Of a stretch of 64,000 nucleotides of DNA, positions 35,805 to 46,495 are shown one piece after another. Positions within the stretch are counted from its first letter, which is position 1. Each line of letters begins with the position of its first letter. The position numbers and the translations under genes are program-made. The notes below the pieces were generated by a model. It made no database searches and was not told the origin of the DNA. It saw only the letters and a program-made list of their open reading frames with translations. The DNA is from Triglochin maritima (Eukaryota; Streptophyta; Magnoliopsida; Alismatales; Juncaginaceae): NCBI GenBank assembly GCA_963682175.1, contig OY821771.1, positions 16,243,001-16,307,000 of the forward strand, read 5' to 3'.

Positions 35805-37050
35805 ATGTGTCACCATGGCTTTATTGTAGTACGGTACCCAACTCGTAAGAGGCGTAGAAGGAGAACTCGTAAGAGGCATAGAAGGCGAACTCGTAATCCG
35901 AAAAACGATCGTGAGGTCGGATACAACCGTCTTCTTTTGGATTCTTTTTCTGACAACCTTGTGTATCCTGCCACCATTTTTAGAAGAAGATTTAGGATAT
36001 GGAAGCATGTCTTTCTTTGGATTGTTAATGCCATTAAGGCATCTGATGTCTTTTTTCAACGACTGTCGGATGCCGCAGGTAGGCCTGGCATATTGGGCTT
36101 ACAAAAAAGTACTACGGCACTACGGATGTTAGCACATTGTGTAGCGGGCGATGGGGTTGATGAGTACTTCCGTCTTAGTGAAACACCAACAAGAAAATCC
36201 CTCAAAAATTTATGTGGTGTGATTACCAACTTCGGTGGCAAGTATCTTCGCAAGCCTAATGCAATTGACTTAGCAAGGCTACTTCACGTTTGTGAGCAAC
36301 GTGGGTTCCCAGGCATGATGGGGAGTATTGATTGTATGCACTAGGAGTGGAAAAATTATTCAGCTGCTTGGAAGGGACAACATCAAGGGCAAAGTGCGAA
36401 GGCACCACTTGTCCTTTAATGTTGTTGCCTCATATGACCTATGGATCTGGCATTCATTTTCGATATCCCAAGTTCATGCAATGACCTAAACATCCTGCAA
36501 CGATCTCCGGTTTTCAACGACGTACTAGAAGGACGAGCTCCACCTGTAACTTATGAGGTTAATGATTCTCGATATAATATGGGATACTATCTTACAAATG
36601 ATATTTATCTAAAATGGGTCGTATTCATCAAATCTATCTTTCTTCCTGAAACCCTAAAGGACAAGTTATTTGCTCAAGTTAAGGACTCAACGCGTAAAGA
36701 TGTAAAACGCACTTTCGGAGTGTTGCAAGTGTGATTCGCGATCGTCAAAACGCCAACTTTTGTATGGAGTAAGGATATACTTAACAAAATATTTACAACA
36801 TGCATCATCATGCATAATATGATAGTGGATGGTGAACGTGACTCTTACGCTAATTTTTCTGATTTAAATGAATTTATCCAAGACCGACCTCGGAACATTA
36901 GTGCAACCTCAAATGATGAACAATTGCAGTACTCCACTGATCGCATCGTAAATATTAACATTTATTTGGATAATAGATATCGTGTTCAAGACAAGCAGAA
37001 ACATTTGAGTATGAAATCCGATTTGGTCTAGAATATATGACAAAACTATG
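35805..37050 (+). pseudogene. PIF/Harbinger transposase (HARBI1-like) pseudogene
   Basis: The intact enzyme is a DDE nuclease that cuts the element out and joins it to TTA/TAA-type targets. An arginine-rich start is followed by RRRFRIWKHVFLWIVNAI, QKSTTALRMLAHCVAGDGVD and RGFPGMMGSIDCMH. The frame then stops where family members read a tryptophan codon, continues through KNYSAAWKGQHQG with further stops, and resumes at 36441 with DLNILQRSPVFNDVLEGRAP, YNMGYYLTNDIYLKW and RKDVKRTFGVLQV. After another stop come the MHNMIVDGERD region and a C-terminal tail with two stops. DDE residues (D in GSIDC, D in NDLN) can be located, but the gene is dead. Confidence 0.9.
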
Positions 37051-37922
37051 GAGGAAATACAGTTAACAATGTTTTCTTGTAACATGTATTTTAATTTTTG
37101 GAATTTCAATTAGTGTAATACGTATTGCCTTTTATTAATTATTAGTAAAATGTTTGTGGTTTAATAATAAAACATGTTAATTAATTACATTAAAGTAATT
37201 ACAATAATAATTGGTTATGTAATTTGTTGATTGTTGTAAAAGTATTATAAAAGAAAGAAAATGATGTGGAGAAAAGAGATGTTGAATTTCAAGATGGTCC
37301 AGACATTATTAAGAGAGAAGTTTTGAGAATTTTGAGGGTTTAGGGCTGATTTGACATGACTGAGAGAGAAGTTAACGTGATAGCTAAGTGCCTGAGGTAA
37401 GCCAGACACCACTACAGGTAAGTCATACCTTTCTTTGCTTCAATAATACATGAGGATGACCTCATATTTCTAACGAAAAAAATTTACATAAGGAAAATTA
37501 CAAGTGATATTTGAAGAGCTTATAGCCAACCGTAATTGATTTGGAAGATCAGAAAATGAGCCACATAGATTAAAAAAAAGTAGTAAATGATTGGTCCATC
37601 CGGTAAGCACCACTTGGACGTCGAAAAAGGGTGAAATGGAAAACCCATGACCTCTTCTTGCCTCTTACCATGGAAGAATCAAAATAATGGATAATACAGA
37701 GTGGATATGGATCCAAGGGCCTGAAAATCATTGCGAAACTATCTTCACTCGTCGAGAAACATCTGATAAAATTTTCAGACAAAACACTAGAAAAATCTTG
37801 GGTGGTGAAGAAAGAGCATATCTTCTACACGGTCTGGGTTAGATATTGGAAAAGTGCACAAAAGTGAGGTTCTCGGAGAACCCGAAACTTAGCCTCATAT
37901 CAAATTCTAGGCCCATAAGTAT

Positions 37923-37972
37923 CCACGTGGATTTTCCACCAACTAACCCTTTGAGCCCATGAATCTATAAAT
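37923..37972 (+). promoter_or_regulatory. Core promoter of the response-regulator gene: G-box and TATA box
   Basis: A perfect palindromic G-box CCACGTGG (37923-37930) lies 35 bp upstream of TATAAAT (37966-37972), which is 88 bp upstream of the proposed ATG at 38060. G-boxes bind bZIP and bHLH factors. Position and spacing fit a plant promoter; activity is inferred. Confidence 0.6.
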
Positions 37973-38059
37973 GTTGGAACACATCGAACACTCCACTCAG
38001 AAGTCAGAACACTCATCATTAATACTATATTCACTACTATAGGGAGTACGGACTTACGG

Positions 38060-41000
38060 ATGTCTGATCAGGTAAACCCAGTCGACCCAGAATTGCACCA
38101 AATTATTATAACGTCTCTCAGTTTTTTCAGATTTCACACTTTACACATGTCCATCCTTACCATCGTCATCTCTTTTTTTCAATCTTATCTTTGTTAACAA
38201 TGTTTGTTTTTCATTAAAAAAGCACCTCATATTAGTAAAGTTTGAATTAAAAATTCTTTACTTGAAAAAAATTTAGGTTAATTGTTGAGTTGTTTTTTTA
38301 TGCGTTAGGACTTAATTTGTTTCCTGAGTAGGTGATGATGAACACGGGACTATGGCCATATGGTTTGAAGGTGATGGTCGTTGAAGGAAACCCTCAATAT
38401 CTCCGTTTAATGGATAAACTCCTAAGCCAGTGCAACTACAATGGTAGAAACACATACTTCATTCAAACAATATTAATCATTGTCATTGTTATCATCACTT
38501 CTTCCATAACTTTATTATATTGCTTTTCTGTTTATAAATAGTGTATGAAATCAGTAGTTTTAAGTCTAAGTTCAAGGTACGTATCTCTTTTTTTTGTTGT
38601 AGACATCTAAATTTAGCTCCAGCATATTTATCTCCTTTTCTGCACTATTATTCATGAAAACTTGGTCTTTTAGAATCTATACCTTTTCTTATTCAACATA
38701 CCTTCTTTTCTTCTTTTTTTCCTTTGGTTGCTTCTTAGTGATACCTTTCAACGACATTCAAGAAGCACTATCTTATGCAGTGGACAATCAACACACAATA
38801 GATTTGGTTTTCAGTGATGTTTTCTTGCCAAATGAAGGAGGACTGCTCATTTTGAAAACCATCAGCCTTCACCTTGACATCCCCATCATAAGTACGTTTT
38901 CATCAATTAGCGATCCAATTTTAGAATCAGTGTAATTATATAACCGCGATATCTTAATTATTTCTTAATAAATTTACAGTGACATCATGGTGTGGGGATA
39001 CAAGTTTGGTGATGAAATACATTTCCTATGGTGCTTGTGATTTCCTCGTCAAACCTCTAACCTTGAAGGAGCTCAAGAACACATGGCACCATGTTTATCG
39101 CAAGAAAGTGCGCAATTGTATGAACGAAGGCAACACGTTCGACTTAGATGCGATGTTAGTCGATGATTCCAACCAAAAGGATTGCTCTTATCTTCCGATT
39201 CAAACCAACGAGGACGACAAAACTGTGGATGATGTTAGCGAACTGAAGAAGTCTAGGCTTCATTGGAATAGGCAGCTTCACAACCAGTTTATATCAGCAC
39301 TAGAAACACTTGGTGGAGTGGACAGTAAGAACCAACTTTATTATTTTTGAGAAATTATTTTAAATTTATTATAATAAAACAAGTTCATAGAGACAACACA
39401 AATTTTCAACAATCAATGTTAGAAGCTGTTCCAAGAAAGATATTGGAGATCATGAGGGTGAGGGAGCTGACTAGGGAACATGTTGCAAGCCACCTGCAGG
39501 TAACTAAATTTTATTTGGTTATGTTGCTGGTTTAAGTTACACTTCTATATCAGTGATCCAATCATGACATAAACAATTGCTTACTGCTTTCTTTTGAAAT
39601 GAAACCAGGTGTTTCTGAAAATTATATCATCCCATAATTCTCTAATATCAGGGGCAATCTTAGTGGTCAATTTGACAGGTAATTAATTAGCAGTGAGTTA
39701 TATATTTTCTGAAGCAGAAGCATAATTATGCATCAACAACTGCACAAGTATCAATTGATAGTGAAAATTTACATGACTTTGCCTCTCTTTTTTTTGAAAT
39801 TGTCTATGACCTTTTTATCCATTGTTAAAGGTTTCTTCATGCTCCCTCAAGGAAATAATATACAAAAAATTATTATCTTAGGCACACATTTGGACCATTT
39901 TACAAGTATTTTTTGAATGCTGAACCGTTACAATATATTGTAAATTCAAGAAAGTTTTAATTGTTTTCTTCTAAAACTTCGGACGAAAAAGAAAATTATA
40001 AATATACCTCTTAAACTCTCCTAAAGATGACACAACCACCGTCGGAACTTCGACCAACCTCGTCGACTGCATGGCGGTGATAGTAATTAAAAACAAGTCG
40101 AGGTTGTTTACATAAATTCTCTATATAATATCCAATGTCGTCAGTCGTTTTTCAAAGCTGCTATAGTTTATACGGTGCTGGGAGCCTGGGAGCCCCAGTG
40201 ACAGGTGGTACGTACCTCCCTAAAATGGAAAACGAATGATGTTGGTGGTTTACAAAATTTAGTGAGCTTTATGCAGTTTTACCAGTTCATATGAATTAAA
40301 GTAGGATGAAATTACTTTTGGAATAAAAAAATTAAATCGGTCAAAATGTGCGAAACAATAAAAGTGTTGCAATGAGAAAAAAGGTGTACTCGTTGACAAA
40401 GGATTTGTTTAGGAACCTAATTGTGAATAAACAATGGATTTGAGTGAAAATCCAATTTGACCCGTTCTCCCATGCGCCAAGAAATGTTGAATCTTGCCGA
40501 GACAAAAGTATAACTATAAGTAGGTCTCTCAGTTTCTTACGCGACCGGATTACATGACATAACATTACACGAATTTTTTGTGTGGTATAAATGATTTATT
40601 ATGATGATATGTGAATATATAAACATAAAATAATTACTACATGATTTGACGCGAATACAATTACACAATATGTTATTTTTTACACCAAACTTACACGAAT
40701 AACATCTTTTGTTAGGTAATCAATTATTTTTTTATATGATGATTTGTGAAGATATAAACATAAAATTATTAGTACACGATTTGACACGAACACGATTATA
40801 CGATATGTTATTTTTTACACGAAATTAACACGAATAACATCTTTTATTAGGTAATCAATTGTGTTTTATTTCACAATATCAATTAATATATTATTTAGAA
40901 AGAAAAATATCAATATAACATGTCACTTGATTATCTTCAATCTAAACATAATGAATCTTATTTAAATTATGTTAAACATGATGACACGAAATCCTGACAT

Positions 41001-41725
41001 GACTACAGAACTGTCTGACACGATATTATATGAAACACGACACAATTGACAGATCTAATTAGAAGTCATATCAAAAAATCATTTTCGAAATTAGCTATAT
41101 TTATGTTTGGATTCCTAGATCTAAGAAAAAAGTTCGGACTTCCCAACCTTATGTCGAAAACAAAGAGGCACTCCTAACGATTTGGAAAATGTGAGAATTC
41201 AAACACGAAAGTTAGGAAATGCATCAATCAATCTAATCAAATGAGGTGTCACGTTGAGTCAGAGGGTTGAACGACGTGGATTTTGGGGTTTCACTTTACT
41301 TCGATGGATTATTTGGCATTCAAACCTTGTAAATTTTCAATTCTTTCAAATTCCAAGCGCCTTGATTGTAGCTTCAAATTTCGACCCCATTGGACCTGAA
41401 TCGTTGACAATACCCTTATCTTATATGCATTTTTCTCTAGATTTATTACAATGTTGTGAATAATATGCTGTGAACGTGGTTTCCATTGCAGAAGTACAGG
41501 CTGCACTTGAAGAAATTGACTGCTCACAATGGATCCAAGCCACCAGCACCACCACAACCAACAACATCAACTACAGGAGGAGGTTTGGAAACTGAAGAAG
41601 AACAGAAAGAGAGTGTGACATTCCAGAAAGGAGAGACCTCTAAGGAAGGAGATAGTTTTTTCAGTGAGCTTGTGGAGGAATTCAGTGGCAAACATCACAA
41701 CAGTAGCAGCAGCAGTAGTTATTAA
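38060..41725 (+). CDS. Type-B-like two-component response regulator, six exons (310 aa)
   Basis: Exons 38060-38071, 38332-38443, 38739-38891, 38980-39324, 39423-39499 and 41492-41725, all with GT...AG introns and continuous phase, total 933 nt with the stop. The receiver domain (about residues 18-135) keeps the phospho-acceptor Asp in LVFSDVFLP and the Lys in DFLVKPL, but the usual Asp-Asp acidic pocket is replaced by Glu-Gly (VMVVEGNPQYL). A GARP/Myb-like DNA-binding domain follows: KSRLHWNRQLHNQFISALE, AVPRKILEIM and REHVASHLQ joined to KYRLHLKK across intron 5, the SHLQKYR hallmark. The Ser-rich C-terminal tail is short (about 65 residues after the Myb domain), much shorter than classic type-B ARRs. 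Acts in the nucleus in cytokinin-type phosphorelay if phosphorylated. An alternative start is the ATG-ATG in exon 2. Confidence 0.88.
40596..40860. repeat. Tandem duplication of about 134 bp in intron 5
   Basis: The stretch from ATGATGATATGTGAATATA to GTTAGGTAATCAATT (first copy from about 40596) is repeated from about 40730 with point changes. Lies in the 2 kb fifth intron of the response regulator. Confidence 0.8.
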
Positions 41726-42737
41726 TAAGTGGTCCTTAATTAGCAAAGACATGTTCTAAAGAAGGGCTATGAGACAACATTTGGTTGTTTCGGTTATATA
41801 TTTTATTATGTTGTTGGTTAACTGTTGCAACCATCACTGTGAAGTTGGTGGTCTATCTTATTTGGTTTCCATCCCAAATCAAATGTAATGTTATTTGAGG
41901 TTTGAAGTTATGTTAACTAAGGTATATTATAATAAAAGATATGTAGGTTTTAAATGCAACTTTTTTAGTGCGAGGCAAATATGACGGGATTGATGGCCTA
42001 CGTACTGATCAAGATTTAATTAAGGTTTAAAGGGCGTGAATAGACTTAATCTTGTTTTAATGAAATTTAATCGAATTTCTAAGTTTATGTATGATTAATG
42101 CAATGCGGAAGCTAATTAAGAAACAATCACATGAAAAAAATATAAAAATATATTGCAAACCATAAAAGGACACAAGATGTAGATAGGTTCGGAAGACCAT
42201 GCGTCATAGTCCTATCCTCAAGTCGCTCAACCCTTGAGCCCCACTCGAGAATGCGTTTACAAATCGACTTGCGGACACGATCGCCAAGCTTGTTACCGGA
42301 AGTTGATTACAACCTTTGGTTCTTGAATTGGAAGTAATAGAATCACAACATAATCACTCTAAGTTAACACACTTGATTTGAATTTAAAACTAGTCTCACG
42401 CTGTGGGATTTAGACTTTGAGTTGTGTAGCTCAAATTACATCTTTCTTTCAAGTGCGCCAATCAATTTGTTTGCACTGTTCGAAGTGTGCAAAGAGGAAA
42501 CTCAATATTGGGAAATTGAACGGTGAAAACTATTTTTGTCATCCGATGTGGGGTTTGCTTGGGTTTCTTTTGATTGTGTTGACAACTGCACGTCATTCAT
42601 GCATATTCTTCAGTGGATTCAATGGTGGCAGTATATAACATACGTTAACGTTCATAAATTACCATAGTGGTCTTTAAAGTGCTCATCTTTTGCCATGTTC
42701 TCTAAATGCCTTCTTTTTGTACCTATTCAATGGTGGC
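41726..42737. other. 3' flank of the response regulator and unrecognised spacer
   Basis: AATAAA-like signals occur near 41930 after the stop codon. No other gene is recognised; 42060-42400 has a mixed-composition block of unknown origin. Confidence 0.4.
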
Positions 42738-43690
42738 CAACCCATAAACCATGGCTTGCCCGGGCGTTGGGTGTCCCAAGCAGACACCCGGGGCGCGCTC
42801 GAGTGGAGGACACGTGTCCCTCTCCCATTCGTCGATTTTTTTTAATTTTTTTTTAATTATTTAGTGGAGGTTTTGTTATTAATGGATTGAGTATTTGTTA
42901 TTAATGTGACGTAATAATTTTTTGCAAGTGACGAAGATTCAAAATTTTCCAGAACCAACAATTTCAAGATCCAAAAAATTTCCAGGGGGAGACCCCCGAA
43001 CGACCTGTCCAAGTGGTTTAATAGTATAGTCTAATATCACGCGGGCACTTTTGGAGATATTCGCGAATTTATGGAAGATCGTCCTGGAACTTCAGCTGAG
43101 GAAACGTCGTATTTGACCGATCGTATAGCGGATATTCACGAGTTTTTTGTCAATCAAGATCGAGTGCGTGACAGGAACAAACATTTGGATCTAAAAGACG
43201 ATTTAATCAAGCATATATGGCAACGCTAGAGACGATGAGAGGTTTGAAAATCGGTTAACGTAGTTGTTAATGTAGTATTTGAAAGTTTAGTTTATGTAAT
43301 ATGTACTGTTGTTTCTTAACTTTGAGTGTAATATTTCCTATTTCAGTTTTTATCTTAAATGTAATGTGGTTCCGTAATATTTAATAATAATTTCGTGATT
43401 TAGCAGTAATTATTAACAATATTTCAAGTTAAAATAGAATTGTAATGTTATTAGAATTAGAATTATATAAAATGTAATTTGTTAAATGTTGTGTGAAAAT
43501 TATAATTGTTTAATTAAGAAATGATGTGGATGAAAGAGAGTGTAGGGTGGGTGGGGGTAGCCCGGGCATAGGTAAGGGTCTTTTTGGATGGGTTGGGTGA
43601 GCTGACGTGGCAGAGAGAGAAGCTGACGTGACAGAGAAAGAGTACAGGGCACCCAAGTGTAGCCCGGACGTTGTTATTTGTGCTCTAACG
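42738..43690 (+). mobile_element. Harbinger deletion derivative 2
   Basis: Ends resemble each other in inverted form: CCATAAACCATGGCTTGCCCGGGC at the left, and at the right a sequence whose complement contains GAGCACAAATAACAACGTCCG. It retains only the extreme C-terminal part of the transposase (43042-43229). Ends are approximate and the 3-bp duplication is not resolved. Confidence 0.55.
43042..43229 (+). pseudogene. C-terminal tail of a Harbinger transposase
   Basis: Reads FMEDRPGTSAEETSYLTDRI, then HEFFVNQDRVRDRNKHLDLK and DDLIKHIWQR before a stop. This corresponds to the C-terminus of the transposase at 35805-37050 (SDLNEFIQDRP..., YRVQDKQKHL). Upstream catalytic regions are absent. Confidence 0.8.
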
Positions 43691-44450
43691 GTCGGACACA
43701 TACCAGGGTGCCCTACCACGTTGCAAAATCCCGCTCAAATGCCATGCCATCTCCCCCACCCACCACACGATTTCCCGCCCGGGTCGGTGGTTGATTTGGT
43801 TGGGTGGGGGGCACGTGTTGACACCAATTCGTTAATTTGTTTTGAGTTAAAAATCTTAAAAATTCATTTTAAATTATTTTATCATTTTTTTCTTCTTCTG
43901 AAAATATGTTTTTTTATTTGTTTTGATTTTGTAGATTTTTTTGTGATTTTTGTTTTATTTTACCTACGATTGATATCCAAATGTCGTGGAAGGAAGAGAA
44001 TGTAGGTAGGGTGTTTGAGCTGTTTTTGGGCGTGAGTAAGGCTATCAACTTTGGCTCGACTCGATAGCTTGACTCGAAAAACGTCTGACTCTAGTTTAAC
44101 TTGAAAATGAAAGATCTTGATGAAAAACCAAAAAATCTTCAAACTTGGTTCGGTAAATGAGTCGCTCGAACTCAAATTTTTTTGATGTTCCGCTCGATAG
44201 TTTGCTCGAATTTTTTATTGTTCCATTCATAATTATTTTTTTGTATTTGTTAATAACATAAGATAATACTTATAACTCGAAATTTCACTCGACTCGGCTT
44301 GTTTACACCGCGTGAGTAAGGAGAAGTTTTTTGTGGGTTGAGTGAGTTTACGTGGCAGAGAGAGAAGTTGACATGACAGAAAGAAAAACTGACGTGACAG
44401 AAAGAGCATGACGGGTGAGGATAGCCAGACATTGTTATTTATGGTCTTAG
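43691..44450. mobile_element. Harbinger-related remnant 3, split by a small insertion
   Basis: The right-end sequence near 44340-44450 (TTACGTGGCAGAGAGAGAAG, GACGTGACAGAAAGAG, ATTGTTATTTATGG) repeats the end of derivative 2, and the left part near 43780 has a matching GCCCGGGTCGG and GCACGTGT. It is split by a 268-bp insertion at 44042-44309. No coding sequence. Left boundary uncertain. Confidence 0.5.
44042..44309. mobile_element. 268-bp CTCGACTCG-rich insertion with a 12-bp target duplication
   Basis: The 12-mer GCGTGAGTAAGG occurs at 44030-44041 and 44310-44321, on both sides of the insert. The insert starts CTATCAACTTTGG and ends GGCTTGTTTACACC, a phrase common in plant repeats. A long, non-standard duplication without poly-A or TIRs suggests a SINE-like or other retroposed sequence, but the class is not established. 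Confidence 0.6.
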
Positions 44451-45040
44451 CTGACAGATCTAAAACTATAAATTGGTGCTAGCGTGTGTTCAATTGAAAC
44501 CTTATCTTTTTGTACCTATTCTTTTATCACAGTTTTTCAATTCCATGCGGTTAGCACACATCATCGTAATAATTTTACATGGGTTTGGCAGGAGTGACGA
44601 AAACGCCAAGCTCTAATATAAAATTTCACGCCCATAAACCATGAATAGTTGGCTCAAAGCATCCTAGAAACACCACCGTCTTAATGGACACAGTAACGAT
44701 AGCTTGCAACACACTTCCAAAACATTTCTCCTCCATCTGGCAACTAGAAGAAACAAATAACTTCATGCAAATTTTCTAGTATCGATGGGGTCTACGCAGT
44801 TTGAATTAGAATATCCTACCACCACAAGATGATCAAGCTGTATATATTTGGTCACGTGATCTATTGTTCCTTGTAAGTACATCAATATTTTTGGGAACTA
44901 CTATTCGTCGCCGGAAAACTACTTAAATCGTCCCAAAAATGACATTTTTGTCCTTAACAAATCAATTAATACCGATTTCGTCCCGTGTCTTTAAATAAGG
45001 TGTTTGACTCAGTTTTACTCACATTCCTAGTACCAACACA

Positions 45041-46216
45041 ATGAAAATTTCTGGCGAAGCACCTGAATCCGGCGAGGTAACGGGGGCGGAATTTTTTTCA
45101 CGACTTGGGCGTCTGGCTAAACCGCCTCCACCAAGGTGGAGGCGTCTGCCTAACACGCCTCCACATAGGTGGAGTCGGTTTAGACAGACGCCTCCACCTT
45201 TGTGCAGGCGTCTCCTATGGACGCCTCCACAAAGGTGGAGGCGTCTGTCTAAACCGCCTCCACCTATGTGGAGGCGTGTTAGGCAGACGCCTCCACCTTG
45301 GTGGAGGTGGTTTAGCCAGACGCCCGTTTTTTTGTTTTTTTTAATTTTCTGTTAAATTCAAATTTTTCAGGTTCCGTTGCAAGATTTCAGTAGTGGGAGC
45401 AGGGGTCGTCGTCGGTCTGGCAGTAGTGGGAGCAGGGGTCGTCGGTCTAATTCGTCTCGATCGTCTGTGAATACGGACACATGATCTTCTGGTATGTCGA
45501 TATCTTTGTTGTTATGTTATTTAATATATATCAGTAATCTAAATGGGGTTGAATATATTATCTCCTAATTTTGTTGTTTTAATGAATTGTTATTTACCTA
45601 TCTTACAGTGTCCGGACGGGTTGACGTGGACAACTTCCCATATAATGATAGACTGCCAGGAATCATTTTGCCATTTCTGCAAAGGTGGAATGACGTACGT
45701 GCTGATGGCAACTGTGGATTTCGATGTGTTGCCGATGTCTTTCATGGTGGTCAAGAGAACTGGTCGTACGCCCGTCGTGCGATTTCTAATGAGATAGGTG
45801 CACATCCTATTTATGAGACAGTCTATTTCGGCCATGTGAGAGAGGCTCGTCAACGAATTGATTGGGGCGGGGGAGGTTGTGGCGAGGATCATTATATGGA
45901 GGTTTGGTCCGACTTGTTTCCTATTGCGAATTTTTACAAGTGTGCGGTCATGTATTTCGCAGTGGGAACGGATGGTTCGTTGTTCCCGTGTCTTACTGTT
46001 CTACCCTGGGAGTGTCCGTCTGCCATGACGAGGCCTGTCAGAGAGTTGGTCATTGCTCATTTAGGGAGTTACACTCATTGTATTCGTTTGGAATTACTTG
46101 ATGATTTCCCAGTACCTCCTATAGCAACCTTATGGTATCAAATGCGAGATGAGAGTGTTGTTGGATGGGAGGATCAGTACCAAAGTAGGATGGAGTATTG
46201 GAACCGGTTACGTTGA
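45041..46216 (+). pseudogene. OTU-like cysteine protease gene of the TIR element, three exons, one in-frame stop
   Basis: Exon 1 45041-45076 (MKISGEAPESGE), exon 2 45371-45491 (Ser/Arg/Gly-rich, GSRGRRRSGSSGSRGRR), exon 3 45609-46216; introns are GT...AG and the phase is continuous (765 nt). OTU proteases remove ubiquitin-type modifiers. The catalytic Asp-Cys motif is seen in RADGNCGFRCVADVF, and the late His is likely that of THCIRLEL; the C-terminal block PPIATLWYQMRDE with WEDQYQSRMEYW matches the OTU proteins of plant Mutator-like and FAR1-like elements. An in-frame TGA at 45482-45484 (codon 50) breaks the model, so it is a pseudogene unless exon 2 is skipped or uses another donor. Exon 3 is fully open. 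Confidence 0.75.
45107..45325. repeat. Six GCCTCCAC-type palindromes at exact 33-bp period inside a 218-bp palindrome
   Basis: Twenty-bp dyads of the form GCCTCCACCNNGGTGGAGGC are centred at 45133.5, 45166.5, 45199.5, 45232.5, 45265.5 and 45298.5. The linkers between them are also mirror images: linker 1 pairs with linker 5, and 2 with 4. The whole block from GGGCGTCTGGCTAAACC to GGTTTAGCCAGACGCCC is thus one large imperfect inverted repeat centred near 45216. It lies in intron 1 of the OTU gene. The plus frame stays open across it because 33 bp is 11 codons. Confidence 0.95.
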
Positions 46217-46495
46217 TTGTAATTTGTAATGTTTTTGTAATGTATAATATATCGTGTATTTCTACTTATATCGTGTTGTTCTTTTACCGTATTTTAAATT
46301 TAAATATTATTTCATATCTAAAGAAATAAGTTGAAAATCTTTTCGTGAAAAATAAATATTAAAAAATACGATAGTCAAAGAAATATGTAGAAGATATGTT
46401 CGTCAGAAATAAATAATAAGAGTACACAAATAAACATAAGCAAATACCAACAAATGTACTAACAGTGCAACAAAACGAAAGTAAAAGCAAGACAA

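Larger units (their letters stand above)
31799..37410 (+). mobile_element. PIF/Harbinger element carrying a nested CACTA element
   Basis: Has the two genes of a PIF/Harbinger transposon in divergent orientation: a Myb/SANT ORF1 (minus strand, 32221-35650, split) and the DDE transposase ORF2 (35805-37050). Left-end sequence near 31799-31850 contains CACCGGGCACCC; right-end sequence near 37340-37410 resembles the ends of the Harbinger remnants at 43690 and 44450 (GAGAGAGAAGTTAACGTGAT). Both ends are approximate because the TIRs are too decayed to fix. Both genes are pseudogenes. Confidence 0.7.

Noticed and set aside
45041..45355. 104-codon ORF with 11-residue repeats (PPxRWRR...) across the palindrome array
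   Set aside because: A GTAACG donor after codon 12 and a clear acceptor at 45370 put the array in intron 1. The open frame follows from the 33-bp period. Not excluded as a retained-intron product.
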